Assembly: GCF_003255815.1 (NCBI RefSeq)
Contig: NC_037669.1
Span: forward strand, 51,448,093 to 51,512,092
Direction: 5' to 3'
Length of the DNA stretch: 64,000 nucleotides
Origin: Theropithecus gelada
Lineage: Eukaryota > Chordata > Mammalia > Primates > Cercopithecidae
Shown here in pieces: positions 38,277 to 49,937 of this stretch. The translations under genes were made by a program, and so were the position numbers. Within the stretch, counting starts at the first letter, position 1; every line of letters begins with the position of its first letter. The notes under the pieces were generated by a model that was not told where the DNA came from, did not search any database, and saw nothing but the letters and a program-made list of their open reading frames with translations.

Positions 38277-38570
38277 TGTTTGTTTGTTTTGAGACAGAGT
38301 GTCGTTCTGTCGCCCAGGCTGGAGTGCAGTGGCGCGATCTCGGCTCACTGCAAGCTCTGTCTCCCAGGTTCACGCCATTCTCCTGCCTCAGCCTCCCGAG
38401 TAGCTGGGACTACAGGTGCTCGCCACCATGCCCAGCTAATATTTTGTATTTTTAGTAGAGATGAGGTTTCACCGTGTTAGCCAGGATGGTCTTGATCTCC
38501 TGACCTCGTGATCCGCCCGCCTCGGCTCCCAAAGTGGTGGGATTACAGGGGTTAGCCACCACACCTGGCC
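38277..38570 (-). repeat. AluY with perfect 18-bp TSD
   Basis: A reverse full-length Alu. The target duplication atccctttgttaagtttt lies at 38259-38276 and 38571-38588. Confidence 0.93.
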
Positions 38571-38588
38571 ATCCCTTTGTTAAGTTTT

Positions 38589-39546
38589 AAGGAATGACCG
38601 AAATGGCAGTTCTAGCCAGAATGGGGGAGGAGAATTGAGGCTCAGGGTCTAAATTAAAGGAAAATTATTAAGAGCTGTTTCTGAGGCAGCTGAGCTGGAG
38701 GCCGATTCCTGTTGGCTGCCAGGTGGATAATTTTGTCTCTAAGCCCAGAGTTGAGTTGCCATTATCACCTCCTAGGGACATTGGCATCTGCTCCTGATGC
38801 CCTGCCTGCCCATGTATTTATTCTACTGCCATTCATTAGCTCACATTATGTGCTGGCAGCGTCCTGGGGGCAGGCTGGGAAGGGGCAGAGCTCTGAGTCA
38901 GCCGGGCTTCTCTGTGTGGGGCAGCGAGGGAGACAACCCAGGTTCAAAGGACCTTCACAGGATGGAAGGTGCTGGAGCCTTGGAGAAGAGATGGTGCCCA
39001 GTTGATGGGGTGGAGGAGGCTCTGGGAGAGGGTGAAGTCGGAATGGGGCTGGAACAAGGGGCATCTCATGGGGTAGGAGGAGGGGTAGTTGGAGGCAAGG
39101 TCAGAAACTTCTAGGCTTCTGCAGGGACAGTCTTAAGCGGTGAGGATTTCCGGGCAGCAGTCTGGGTTCACCTTCTCACTGTTTACAATGGAGTTATGGC
39201 ATATTGCCCTGTGGCCCTGGGCATTCAAAGCTCACGGGCCCCCAGTCTAGGAGACGCCAGAGGTCCTGCTGTGGGATGCCTGCATCATTCCTCATCTTGG
39301 AGCATCACCTGGGGGCAGCTCAGCTGGGCTGAGATGCTCTGAATTCACAACAGCTGGGGAGCAGAAGCCGGCGCTATCGACTGAATGTGACTGGTCTCCG
39401 TTAGGGTTCCCACATTTGGAAATATAAAATGGATACAACGCACTCAATAAAGGTTCACATAACTTCAGATTCTGAGTGAGTTAATTTGATAACTTGATAG
39501 CTATTTCATCAAGTTGTATCATAATATTTTCCAATCACAGCCCTCA

Positions 39547-39548
<2 letters not shown>
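38589..39548. other. Intergenic, nothing recognised
   Basis: Unique-looking sequence. I see no gene or named repeat. Confidence 0.5.
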
Positions 39549-39577
<29 letters not shown>

Positions 39578-39860
39578 GAGACCGAGTCTCGCTGCTTTTG
39601 CCCTGGGCCTAGAGTACAATAGCACGATCTTGGCTCACCGCAACTTCGGCCTCCCAGGTTCAAGCAATTCTCTGCCTCAGCCTCCTGAGTAGCTCGGATT
39701 ACAGGCGCCCACCACCACGCCGGGCAATTTTTGTATTTTTAGTAGAGACAGGATTTCATCATGTTAACCAGGCTGGTCTTGAACTCCTGACCTCAGGCGA
39801 TCCGCCTGCCTCTGCCTCCCAAAGTGCTGGGATTACAGGTGTGAGCTATCACGCCCAGCC
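39549..39860 (-). repeat. AluS with long poly-T
   Basis: A reverse Alu with about 27 Ts, then 'gagaccgagtctcgctgctt' to 'gtgtgagctatcacgcccag'. Confidence 0.9.
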
Positions 39861-40997
39861 ACAATGTTTAATCTTTTCTAGTTCCTATTAATGAAAGTAT
39901 AAACATTAACCAGGATGAAGTTATAGATGTCGACTTAAAATGTTGGGGGGTGTAGTTTTGCTAAAATTCTTTAAGAGAACGAGAAAGCAGTCTGCCCTCT
40001 CCTGTAGGCAGTGGGGAGGCATGGATGGTGCCTGAGCAGGGGTGTGGCGTGTTTGGAGCTGGGCTGGGAAGTTTATTCGAGGGGTAAGAGTAGGGGGGGA
40101 TGCACTCCCTTCCGTGGCAGCTGAGGGGATGACTGCAGCCTGGGGCCGTGGACAGGCCTGTATTTGGGGAAAATGTGCATCCTTGCCTTGCCGCTGCCTG
40201 TTTGTCCTGTAACCCGGCTCCCCCTGCCACCCCAAGGGGCAGTAGGAACAGGTCCAGGCTTCTGCTTCTAGTTCTGACTGTCCTGCCAGACTCTGCCCGC
40301 TTGGTTCCCATCCCTTGCCTGCTGAGAGTCCCAGCAAGGAGAGGACCCAGCGCCCAGGACACAGCCTGCTCCATCAGCCGAGCTCTCGGAGAGCAGATGT
40401 GCTGAACTCCAGGGGCTGCTCTGCCCTCAGCAGGAGGGAGGTGGGGCCTCAGAGCCACCGCTGAGCCGCCGGTGGAACAGGGGCCGTCCCCTCCCCAAAG
40501 CCCAGCCCAGTGTAACCAATAAATACTGCCACTGGGGTCTGAAAGACACTACCAACTTGTCACTTCTCCCTGCCTGATTGGGGACATGTGAGAGAGGGAC
40601 ATGGAACCAGGTCCGTGGAGAACAAGTCACTAGCCGATGCCTGAGAACAGGTCAAATGTGGGGCTCCTAATCCCCAAACTACACCTGCCACCCCACCCAG
40701 CAGTGCCGTCCTGAGCTGACCATCTCCCCATCCACCCTCCACAACACAGGCCTCCTCCCATCCACTCACCCACTGTGCCCTGGAAAGCTGCAGGGCAGTG
40801 TCCGAGCGGTCTCCTCTCCCTTGCCTGGCACTTGCACTGGGGACTGACAGATGGGCAAAGGCCTCGCCACCTGTACGATTGCTCTTCTGCCCCTCCCCCT
40901 TCCCTCTCTTCCCCTTTTCTCCTGCTCTCTAACCACCTTCTTCTTTTTCTCCATGCGACTTTTCAGCCTCAGCCTCGCTGCTCACACTGGGTCCTCA
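39861..40997. other. Intergenic, nothing recognised
   Basis: GC-moderate unique-looking sequence with chance open frames on both strands (up to 165 codons at 39961-40458 reverse). It has no splice context or recognisable protein family. Confidence 0.5.
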
Positions 40998-41097
40998 GAT
41001 CACAGCAGCGGCACCTGGGGAGCTCACTAGAAAGGCTGACTCTCCGGCCCCAGACCTGCTGAATCAGAACCTGCATTTCAACAAGCCCCCAGGTGTG
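40998..41097 (+). repeat. MER5-type hAT-Charlie fragment
   Basis: 'cacctggggagctcactaga', 'ccagacctgctgaatcagaa' and 'tgcatttcaacaagccccc' follow the MER5A/B consensus order. Confidence 0.8.
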
Positions 41098-41278
41098 TAC
41101 TTTTCTAATCACAGAATAATGGGAGTTAATTGAAGTAGAAAATACAGATAAGCAAGAAGAACAGAGGCATTGCCTGCAGCCCCTTTGCTGATTGTGACTC
41201 CACTTCAGCGGGCTGCTCTTTCCCTCCAGGACCCTTCCTGTGTGTGCCCTGCCAATAAGTACAGGCCTCTATCCATTA

Positions 41279-41640
41279 GTCATTCATCAGACATTCATTC
41301 AACAAATATTAAGCACCTATTGTGTTCCAGGCACTTTCCTAGGTTCTGAAGTTACACCAGGAAATAAAGCAGATCCAGTTCTACCTTAACAGAGTTTACA
41401 GTCCAACTGGAGGGAAAAGATATGCCAAGGTCCACTCTGTACACAGACCACGGCCGATGTGACAAGGTCCTGGAAGAAGACCCACGTTATTGGGAGATTT
41501 GACCTGGTCAGGGAGGGATCTCATAGGGAAGTGATGACTGGGCTGGCATTTGAGGAGTTAGTGGTAGCCAAGTGAGGACGGGCAGGTGGGGGACAGTGTT
41601 CCAGGCACAGGCACAACCACTCAAAGGTTCCAGGTTGAGG
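41279..41640 (+). repeat. L2 LINE fragment
   Basis: The L2 3' region in sense orientation: 'cattcattcaacaaatatta', 'caggcactttcctaggttct', 'gacctggtcagggaggga', 'tttgaggagtt', 'gtgttccaggcacaggcac'. Confidence 0.8.
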
Positions 41641-41699
41641 GCGTGAGGGTATCATGACTGATCAGCAGAGAGCAAGGTAGGCTGCAGCAGAGGCATAGA

Positions 41700-42159
41700 T
41701 ATGGCATTGGTGGCCTCACCCATCCCCAGTTGAGGGGCACCCAGCTTCCTTCCAATGTGTCAGTGTCATCAACAATGCTGAAATGAACGTCCTGGGGCAG
41801 ACAACTCTGCCCTTGTCTGGTTATTTCCCTTGGACAACTTCGTAGACGTGGCATGTGCTTCCTCTGGGTGGCTCTTGAGAGGCATTCAGCCAAAATTCCT
41901 ACATGGATTTTGTTCCTGCAATCCCCTCCGGGAACCAGCCACCCCAATTCTCTGTCTGTGCTCCAGTCCACACCAGAGGAGTCAACTCTGGTTGGTCAGG
42001 GACAGGCTGGGACAGGGACCAAAGTTATTCTGAGGACAGAAAAGATGATAGAAGCTGAGGTTTCCTGCTGATGGGAGGATGGACCTTGCAATCCCGCATT
42101 CATCTCTGTGGTGCTGGGACTCCGGGAGGCCTTCAGCCCAACCCTATCCGTCTGAGCTC
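41700..42159. other. Intergenic, nothing recognised
   Basis: No gene or clear repeat is seen between two L2-like stretches. Confidence 0.5.
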
Positions 42160-42367
42160 GGTGTGGTGAAGCGCAGGCTCAGACCAGGGCCAGAATGGGG
42201 CCAGTGCTGAGGAAGCTCAGAGAAGGCTTCACTCCGGTGGAGAGGATAGGGATGATCAGGATGGACTCCCTGGAAGGGGCATCCTGAGGCTTCCTCAGGC
42301 TTCTTGAAGGAGTAGTAAGAGGAAAACAGGGAAGGGTTCCCAGAAGAGGGAAGGAGCTGTGTGGGAT
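42160..42367 (+). repeat. L2-like fragment
   Basis: 'gagaaggcttcactccggtg' and the following 'ttcccagaagagggaaggag' look like a sense L2 3' region. Weak. Confidence 0.4.
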
Positions 42368-42412
42368 GTACTTGTACTAAAAAAAAATCACCCGTTGTTT
42401 ATCTGCAAAGAC
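42368..42412 (+). repeat. MER53-like MITE fragment
   Basis: 'atgtacttgtactaaaaaaa' followed by 'cacccgttgtttatctg' matches the second half of the palindromic element at 43720-43891. Confidence 0.6.
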
Positions 42413-42559
42413 AAGCAGGGTCAGGAGCCGTGCTTTGTGCTGGGCACAGGTGGTGGTGGCTTCAAGGGTGAGGCTGAGGTCAGAGAGGGCTAAGGCTGTG
42501 TGGCCAGGGCGGGCTTTCTGCAGGTCAGCTGAGTAAACACTGAAGTTAGTATGGTGAGG

Positions 42560-42765
42560 GGCTGGGCCAGGCCACGGCTTTATCTACGGGGCCTGGAGCC
42601 GGAAGGCCTGCATTCCAGTCCTGGCTCCACTTCTTATCAGCTGCACGACTATGAGCAAGCCGCCTGCTCTCTCTGTGCCTCTGCTTCCACACCTGGGAGA
42701 TGGAGGCACTAACAGCACCTCCATTGTCTGGGTTGATTTGAGAATTAAATGAGGAGTTAATTAAA
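42560..42765 (+). repeat. MIR
   Basis: The sense MIR order is 'ggcctgcattccagtcctgg', 'cagctgcacgactatgagc', 'gcctctgcttccacacctgg', 'gagaattaaatgaggagtta'. Confidence 0.75.
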
Positions 42766-42770
42766 GAAAG

Positions 42771-43058
42771 TGGCCAGGCGGTGGCCCACACCTGTAATCC
42801 CAGCACCTTGGGAGGCCAAGGCAGGCAGATCACGAGGTCAAGAGATGGAGACTAGCCTGGCCAACATGGTGAAACCCCATCTCTACTAAAAATACAAAAA
42901 TTAGCCGGGCATGGTGGCACGTGCTACTCAGGAGGCTGAGGCAGGAGAATCACAGTGAGCTAAGATCGCGCCACTGCACTCCAGCCTGAGCAACAGAGTG
43001 AGACTCCTTCTCAAAAAAAAAAAAAAAAGAAAGAAAGAAAAAAGAAAAACAAAAGAAA
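42771..43058 (+). repeat. Alu with internal deletions
   Basis: A sense Alu from 'ggccaggcggtggcccacac' to a poly-A/GAAA tail. The right arm lacks about 40 bp in two places. Confidence 0.9.
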
Positions 43059-43062
43059 GAAA

Positions 43063-43346
43063 GGCTGGGCGCGGGTGCTCACGCCTGTAATCCCAGCACT
43101 TTGGGAGGCCAAGGCGGGCAGATCACCTGTGGTAGGGAGTTCGAGACCAGCCTGACCAACATGGAGAAACCCAGTCTCTACTAAAAATACAAAAATCAGC
43201 CAGCCGTGGTGGCACACACCTGTAATCCCTGCTACTTGGGAGGCTGAGGCAGGAGAATCACTTGAACCTGGGAGGCAGAGGTTGTGCCATTACACTCCAG
43301 CCTGGGCAACAACAGCGAGACTCCATCTCAAAAAAAGAAATAAATA
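43063..43346 (+). repeat. AluS
   Basis: A sense Alu directly after the previous one: 'ggctgggcgcgggtgctcac' to 'actccatctcaaaaaaag'. Confidence 0.9.
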
Positions 43347-43364
43347 TTAAACATGATTGGATAT

Positions 43365-43995
43365 ACATGCGTTGGACACTGACTCTGCACCTTGCCCTCT
43401 GCTGGATGGACTTGGCTTCTCTCAAGACCTGCTGTTCTAGTGGGGGAGACGGACACGTCAGTAAATAAGATTGTTTCTGAGGCAGTGCCAAGTGCCACGA
43501 GAAAGATAAGGCCATAGGAGGGAGGATGGCGACGGCCCCCACTTCGGTCTGGTGCTCAGCGAAGACTGCTCTGCAGCAGTGACACCTGAAGTGAGACCTC
43601 AGTGTCAAGGAGTTGGGGTGGGGTGGGGATTCCAGGCTGAAGGACCAGCAATGAAAAAGCCCTGTGGTGGGAAAGTTATTAAGATTATGGGACAGCAACG
43701 GGCCAGTGTGGCTAGAGCAGGTTGCCAGATTGCCAGTTAAACTGAAATTTCAGATAAGCAATGACTGATTTTTGTTTTAAGTGCAAGTGTCCTGAAGTTG
43801 CATGAAACATACTTGTACTAAAAAAAAGATTCATTCTTTATCTGAAATTCCAGTGTAACTAGGCACCCTGTATTTTATCTGGCAACCCTAGACTAGGGGA
43901 GACGAGTCAGTTACAGGGCAAGGCCAGGCAAGGCCCTGAAGGCCTGGGGAGGTGGCTGGACTTTATTTTAAGGGTCTTGGTCAACAGGAGCTGAG
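43365..43995 (+). repeat. L2 fragment, interrupted by a MITE
   Basis: Sense L2 phrases occur on both sides of the element at 43720-43891: 'gttctagtgggggagacgga', 'attccaggctgaaggaccag', 'cagtgtggctagagcag' before, and 'ggctggactttattttaagg' after. Confidence 0.7.
43720..43891. mobile_element. MER53-like palindromic DNA transposon (MITE)
   Basis: A near-palindrome: 'ggttgccag' at the left end mirrors 'ctggcaacc' at the right, and 'gaaatttcagataagcaatg' mirrors 'cattctttatctgaaattcc'. It has no coding capacity. Name by recollection of the consensus. Confidence 0.75.
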
Positions 43996-44424
43996 CCCTC
44001 CAGCCTCCAGCCTGGTTCAGTGCCCCTGGGTTGGTGTTCTTTGCTTCATGGGGAAGTATCTGTCAGGGACCTCAGAACAAGCGTCACCCGCATTACAAAG
44101 AGCCCTCCAAAAGATGACTCATCCCAAGAACAGGCGAGAGATCCGGGCTGCATCACACTCTCAGGAGGCAGAAACATCCCTTACATAAATGCAGGGGAAG
44201 GGGAGGGGACGGAGGTAGTAGAGAGGGATGTTAAAATTAGAATAACTGTGTTCTCTTAATTAGAAATGCAGTAGGTGCCGCATGAATCTGTAATGGGTTT
44301 CCTTGCAGACTTCTGGAAGCGGGAGGGCTGGGTCAGCCGTGGGAGTATTCACGAGGGGTGGGGAAGGGTCCCTGGGGATGCTGGCCTGCCTGCTTCCAGG
44401 AGGGGCATGGCAGGGGAGTCTGAA

Positions 44425-44530
44425 TGCTGATCCCAGCTCTGCCACTGAGGGAATCTCGCTGTGACTTCAGGCCTGCCCTGTCTTCTCTGGGCCTCAGTTT
44501 CCCCATATGTGCAAACAGGGACCTTGCTCT
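44425..44530 (+). repeat. MIR scrap
   Basis: 'tgatcccagctctgccactg', 'tgacttcaggcctgccc' and 'gggcctcagtttccccat' in sense order. Confidence 0.7.
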
Positions 44531-44539
44531 AGGGAAGAT

Positions 44540-45189
44540 AGATAGAGAGATGTCCAGGACAGGATACCCAGAGATGACAGCCAGAGGCAAGGGAGGACTG
44601 AGCTGCCCAGGGCAGGGTCAGAGGCCCCTCCTGTGGGCTCTGCTGGCTTCATAGTCTCATTAGTGCTTGTTGAATGAATGAGGGCTCTTTGGCAAACCCT
44701 TTCTCTTTTGTGGGCAGAGCTGTTTTAAGACCTCTGCTAGGTTCTAGTTTGGCATTTCCATACCCCATCACATCAACATATTACAAGGCACCCACATGCC
44801 TCATTAAATAAAATTTATGTATAACTACACAAGAGTGGAGTTGAGATGCAATTGACTAGTTGACTAATGTTATGTTCTGTGGGCATTTAATTAAACATTT
44901 ATTCATTTTGACATGTCAGTGTGGTTTTTTTCCCTCCCTTCCCCACTCCCAACCCCAAATATATTCACGGACCTCTGATCAGCTCCTGGCTAAGATACTG
45001 CGCTCAAGGGTCTAAGGGAGGAGGCCTTGCCTTTGTCCTCAGTCTTCCCATCTGTAAAAGGGTCAGGTTGCACGAGGTGACCCTGCAGGGCTCTTCCAGC
45101 TCCGGCTTTATAAATGGCACCTTCAGTGCCTGCTCCAGGGAGTGTAGCCCCTGCTAGGGAGCGGGTGGGCAGGTGGGGAGCATGACAAG
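44540..45189. other. Intergenic, nothing recognised
   Basis: Mixed unique-looking sequence, AT-rich from about 44740 to 44930. No gene is seen. Confidence 0.5.
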
Positions 45190-45194
45190 CCCAG

Positions 45195-45892
45195 TGCTAT
45201 GGTTTGAATGTATGTGTCCCTCCAAAATTTACATGTTGGACCTGAAAGCCTGAGGCGATGGTATTAAGAGGCTGGGTCTTTGGGAGGTGATTGGGACATG
45301 CAGGCTCTGCCGTCATGAATGGGATTAATGTCCTTATATAAAAGAGGCTTCAGAGAGCTGCCTGGGGCAGGTGCGGTGGTTCACGCCTGTAATCCCAGCA
45401 CTTTTGGAGGCAGGCTGACCGCTTGAGCCCAGGAGTTCGAGACCAGCCTGGGCTAAGTGGCGAAACCCCATCTCTACAGAAAAATAGAAAACTTAGCTGG
45501 ACATGGTGACGTGTGCCTGTAGTCCCAGCTACTTGGGAAGCTGAGGTGGGAGTGTGACTTGAGCCCAGGAGGTGGAGGTCGCAGTGAGTCGTGTGTACGC
45601 CACTACATTCCAGCCTGAGCAACAGAGACCCTGTCTCAAAAACAAACAAACAAAAAACCTAACAACAAAAAACGGAGAGCTGCCTGGCCCTTTCATCTCC
45701 TCTTCCGTGTGAGGACAGAGCAGCAACGCATCATCTTGGAAGCAGGGAGCAGCCCTCACCAGACACCCAAACCTGCCAGCACCTTCATCTTAAGACTTCC
45801 CAGCCTCCAGGACTGTGAGTAATAAATTTCTGTTCTTTGTAAATTACCCAGTCTGAAGTGTTTTGTAATAGCAGCAGGAATGGACTAAGACA
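45195..45892 (+). mobile_element. Solo MaLR LTR (MST-like) with 5-bp TSD, split by an Alu
   Basis: It starts TGCTATGGTTTGAATGT and ends 'ggactaagaca'. A perfect 5-bp duplication, cccag, flanks it at 45190-45194 and 45893-45897. Internal landmarks are 'ctttgggaggtgattgggac' and 'aataaatttctgttctttgt'. An Alu interrupts it at 45366-45674. Confidence 0.88.
45366..45674 (+). repeat. AluJ inserted in the MaLR LTR
   Basis: A sense Alu with 'gcttgagcccaggagttcga' and 'agaccagcctgggc' (AluJ type). The target duplication gagagctgcctgg is at 45353-45365 and 45675-45687. Confidence 0.9.
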
Positions 45893-45897
45893 CCCAG

Positions 45898-46400
45898 GTT
45901 TCTTGCAGAGACAGAGGCCTCAACTGGGAGCCAGGCAGAGGAGGGGTGTCCCACCCAGGGAAACCAATCTGCCACCTGCCCACGTGGCGGGGTGTGAGCA
46001 ATCTCATAGAGGACTTCACTCCAGAGCCTGATGGCTGCCGAGGGAGCAACCCTCCCAGTGGGGGCTGGGGGAGCTGCAGAGGTGCCCCCTCCTTCAGGGT
46101 TTGATGGTGGTAACACCTCTAACGCCACATGGGAGGACACGCTCTGGGGATTTCCATGTTACCTTACTCCGTTTCTCGGCTTCCAACATCCCTCAGCAGC
46201 AGGGATTATGATCCCCACTTTACAGATGGATAGACAGGGACATGGTGTGGGGAGGTTAGGGCCAGCCTTTGGGGCCCCAGGACTCCTGAGACAAAGTCCT
46301 TGAGATTAGGAGATGTGCACAGAAGCACATGAAGTAACATGGAGTGATGGAGAGAAAGGTCCATCCTTTTTCATTTCTCTTGCATCTTTCTGATTATACA
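45898..46400. other. Intergenic, nothing recognised
   Basis: A possible reverse MIR scrap lies near 46195-46240 ('gattatgatccccactttac'). Otherwise nothing. Confidence 0.5.
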
Positions 46401-46405
46401 AAGTA

Positions 46406-46442
46406 GAGCGAGACTCCATCTCAAAAAAAAAAAAAAAAAAAA
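46406..46442 (+). repeat. Very short Alu 3' end
   Basis: Only 'gagcgagactccatctc' plus the A run remain, a severely 5'-truncated or deleted Alu. Confidence 0.8.
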
Positions 46443-46510
46443 TGTAGAAGGTCTCAGGTAAGGTGCTGATAAGTGTTTAACACCTCTCTAGTGCTTACAA
46501 ATCTCCCTTT

Positions 46511-46805
46511 TTTGAGGGGTAGGGGGACAGAGTTTCACTCTGTCGCCCAGGCTGGAGTTCAGTGGCACAATCTCAGCTCACTGAAACCTCTGCCTCCCTA
46601 GTTCAAGCGGTTCTCCTGCCTCAGCTTCCTGAGTAGCTGGGATTACAGGTACCTGCCACCATGCTTGGCTAATTTTTGTATTTTCAGTAGAGATGGGGTT
46701 TCACTATGTTGACCAGGTTGATCTCGAACTCCTGACCTCAAGTGATCTGCTCACCTCAGCCTCCCAAAGTGCTGGGATTACAAGCGTGAGCCACTGCACC
46801 TGGGC
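46511..46805 (-). repeat. AluS
   Basis: A reverse full-length Alu with a 13-bp target duplication, caaatctcccttt, at 46498-46510 and 46806-46818. Confidence 0.92.
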
Positions 46806-47004
46806 CAAATCTCCCTTTATAACAGAAAAACAGCAGTCTTTGAACGCACAGTTTGAAATAACAACAGTTTCTAACCAAAGACATGTCTTCACCCCATTCA
46901 TTTTATGAGTTACCTTCAATTTATGGCAAGTGACATAAAGTTGCTTTATGGAGTAAGTATATTTTGGTAACGAAATGTTTAAAATGAAAAATATTGTTTT
47001 CAGC

Positions 47005-47128
47005 TGGGCACAGTGCTTTGTGCCTGCAGTCCTAGCTACTCAGGAGGCTGAGAGGAGACGATAGCTTTGAGCCCATGAGTTCACACCCAGCCAGCGTGGC
47101 TAACTAACTATTTAAAAAAAAAAAAAAG
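47005..47128 (+). repeat. Alu monomer-like fragment
   Basis: 'gctgggcacagtgctttgtg', 'ctagctactcaggaggctga', then a poly-A tail, about 120 bp long. It is an old FLAM-like or deleted AluJ. Confidence 0.7.
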
Positions 47129-47395
47129 GTGTAAGAAAAAGAAAATAAAGAAAAAAATCAAATTTATGTTTAGACTGTACCCTGGCTGTGGCAAAATTCA
47201 TGACATGAGTATTTGAATAACCAAATTTAGGATTATATTGGAGAGGTCTGCCATTAACACACTGCATGTCTTTAGACAAACCATTCTTTCTTTTTGGACC
47301 TCAGTTTCCTCATTTGTAATAAACGATAGCCCAGATAGCTTCAGCTAATGATCTAATTCTGATGACTCCTTTTTCTGGTCCTCTTCCCTTTTCTT

Positions 47396-47689
47396 TTCTT
47401 TTTTTTTTGTGATGGAGTCTTGCTCTGTTGCCCAGGATGGAGTGCAGTGGCACGATCTCTGCTCACTGCAAGCTCCACCTCCCAGATTCACCCCATTCTC
47501 CTGCCTCAGCCTCCTGAGTAGCTGGGACTACAGGTGCCCGCCACCACGCCTGGCTAATTTTTTGTATTTTTAGTAGAGACAGGGTTTCACCATGTTAGCC
47601 AGGATGGTCTTGATCTCCTGATCTCGTGATCCACCTGTCTCGGCCTTCCAAAGTGCTGGGATTACAGGTGTGAGCCACCGCGCCCGGCC
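47396..47689 (-). repeat. AluY
   Basis: A reverse full-length Alu. Near-identical flanks, 'cctcttcccttttcttt' from 47380 and 'cctcttccctttctttt' at 47690-47706, mark the target duplication. Confidence 0.9.
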
Positions 47690-47706
47690 CCTCTTCCCTT
47701 TCTTTT

Positions 47707-48209
47707 AAGGGGAGTTCAGAGCCTCCCACAAAGGCCCAGCTGAGAGTAGGCTAAAAATATTTACATAGGGCTGAGTCCTGATATTGTGTTCTGTGTACAT
47801 GTGCTCCAGGGGCTTGGCCCTGGGAACAAAAGGCACTGAAGGATCTGTACTCTTCCAAGAGGGCTGTGTGCAGCTGCCCTGGGGTCTCCAGCAACTTGTA
47901 GCCAGTTACCTCTTCCTGCAATGTGGTTCAATTCAGGAATGAGTATCCTTCCTGATTTGCAGAAAGGAGGTGAAGGACAAGTGACTGCGACAATCAGCCC
48001 ACTGCATCTGGAATGACCACAGGGTACTCCTCAGCTACCCAGAGAGCAAGGGGCCCAGCTCTTCAGCTCTGAGGATTTAAGGCTAGGAGCATCAGGACAG
48101 GAGAGGTAATGAGGAGTGCATAGAAGGTGGCAGGCAGGAACTCCAACCCCAAGGAACTCTTGTGATGCTTTACTTTACTTATCAACACATAGAAGCTGGG
48201 CTTCATCAA
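47707..48209. other. Intergenic, nothing recognised
   Basis: Unique-looking sequence with no gene. Confidence 0.5.
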
Positions 48210-48480
48210 AAGTCTATCTGAGAGTCTCTGTCTCTTAATAGGTAAGTTGAAAAAGTTGACATTTATTGTAGTTGTTGATCTGTTGCAACTTATTCAGCCA
48301 TCTTTCTTTATATTTTCAGTTAACTATGATTTCGTTTTCTTTCACTTTTAAATTGATCAAACTGTCTTGGTTCTATTTTGTTTTTCCTCTAGTGGTTTGG
48401 AAATTATACCTTCTATCTATCTTTTTCTAGTGGTTACTTTTACATTTTTAACATGCAGATGTACAGTTTTCTAATCATGT
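48210..48480 (-). repeat. L1M-type fragment
   Basis: 'gagtctctgtctcttaatag', 'gttgacatttattgtagttg' and 'tttttcctctagtggtttgg' resemble antisense old L1. Low certainty on edges. Confidence 0.5.
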
Positions 48481-48554
48481 TTATTGTTTAACACGTCTAC
48501 ATTCCAACTTGATCTTTGTGGATTCTGATAAATCTCAGAGCCAGGGATCAGGCA

Positions 48555-48690
48555 GGAGTGACAATACGTGCCCCTGCCATGTGCCAGGCACTTTCCATGT
48601 GTTTCCACAGGTGATCTTATTTCATCCTCAGAGCCACCTGGCAAGCGGAGGTTAAACTGCCTGTCCACAGATGAGGACTGAGAAGCTCCA
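48555..48690 (-). repeat. MIR
   Basis: 'ccatgtgccaggcactttcc', 'atcttatttcatcctcagag' and 'cacagatgaggactgagaag' form a reverse MIR. Confidence 0.75.
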
Positions 48691-49049
48691 GTGGATGAGG
48701 AGAACTGCCCAGGGCTCATCAGCACATTGGTAGCCATGCAGTTTTCCTAGTCCTGGCTCTTTCCAGCAGCCCATCCCTCCTATGCCCGACACTTCCTCAA
48801 TGAAGAGGCAGATAAGCAGAAAGAGTGGAGACAAGAAAGGAAGTTGGAAATGAGAGCGTGCGGGGGAAGGGGAGAGTCCTCCATTGCCATCTGGCCTCTG
48901 TTTCCTGCCAGTGTGTGTTCTGGGTGCTTGGGAGCATCGGGGAGCCCTGCAAGGGCTACCTTCCTGCCTCAAGTTCATGGGAAGAACACAGTTAGTGATT
49001 CAATTCTGAATGAGGAAGGCAGGGACCACCCCAGCCTGGTAATATTACA

Positions 49050-49210
49050 GGCTTCTCAATCATGCATTCCCCATTCATTCATTTGTCAGATGTTTCCTGG
49101 GCTCTTCTTGGTGGCAGGGTATAGAAGCTGAGGGTGCTCTAAAGGATTAATCAGACAGGGTCCCTGCTCTCAGAATCCAGGTTGAAATGAGAGGGAGATA
49201 AGCATAGAGA
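49050..49210 (+). repeat. L2 fragment
   Basis: 'ccattcattcatttgtcaga', 'tcagacagggtccctgctct' and 'gaatccaggttgaaatgaga' fit the L2 3' region. Confidence 0.6.
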
Positions 49211-49276
49211 GTATCACAACCCACGATCATTGTTCCCTCTCAGTTTATCATTATGGTTATATTTTGAAAAGCTGAT

Positions 49277-49345
49277 ATGCACTCCAGCCTGGGTGGCAGA
49301 GTGAGACTTCGTCTCGAAAAAAAAAAAAAAAAAAAAAAGAAAGCA
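49277..49345 (+). repeat. Short Alu 3' end
   Basis: 'tgcactccagcctgggtggc' through poly-A: the last ~40 bp of an Alu, severely truncated. Confidence 0.85.
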
Positions 49346-49709
49346 AAAGAAAAGGTGATACCTGTGCATGGAAAACAGCACCTGAACTTTATGAAAGGCT
49401 ACAGACTCAGTTTCCTTCCTACCTCAGGCTACCATTATTTTGTGAAAAGGAGAAATATATATATGAGGAGGTATAAAAAGCCCAGAGGTACCCACTTAAC
49501 ATTACCTGGGGTGTATCTTGGAAATAGCCTGTACATATTCAGGCTCATGATGCTGCACATTGCTTCAGACTTCTGCACTCCTGGGGACATCCCACAGCCA
49601 CTGTCCTGTGCCGGGCTTTTGTCATTTTATCCTGAGGGTCGCCCTCATCAGTCCACAGAGAGCCTCCCCAACCTCACGTGAGGCTGCAGAGGCTCTGCAG
49701 AAGGGGCTT
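49346..49709. other. Intergenic, nothing recognised
   Basis: No gene or clear repeat is seen. Confidence 0.5.
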
Positions 49710-49920
49710 TCCTGGCTTCCATTGAGCATGTGAGTGAGCATATCTGTGGAATATGTTCTTAAAATTGGAATTGTTGGGTCAAAGGGCGTGTGCATTTGAA
49801 ATCCACCTCAAGATTCTCCAGCTGCTCTGTGAGGAGGTTGTGCCATTTGTCATCCAGCAATGTCTGAGAGTTAGTTTTAATTTTCCCACATCCCCATCAA
49901 ACTGGTGAAGACCATCTTTT
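49710..49920 (-). repeat. Probable old L1/HAL1 fragment
   Basis: 'ttggaattgttgggtcaaag' and 'ttcccacatccccatcaaac' recall the antisense late-L1 region also seen at 34800-35430. Weak. Confidence 0.45.
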
Positions 49921-49937
49921 AAAAAAACAGCAGGGTG

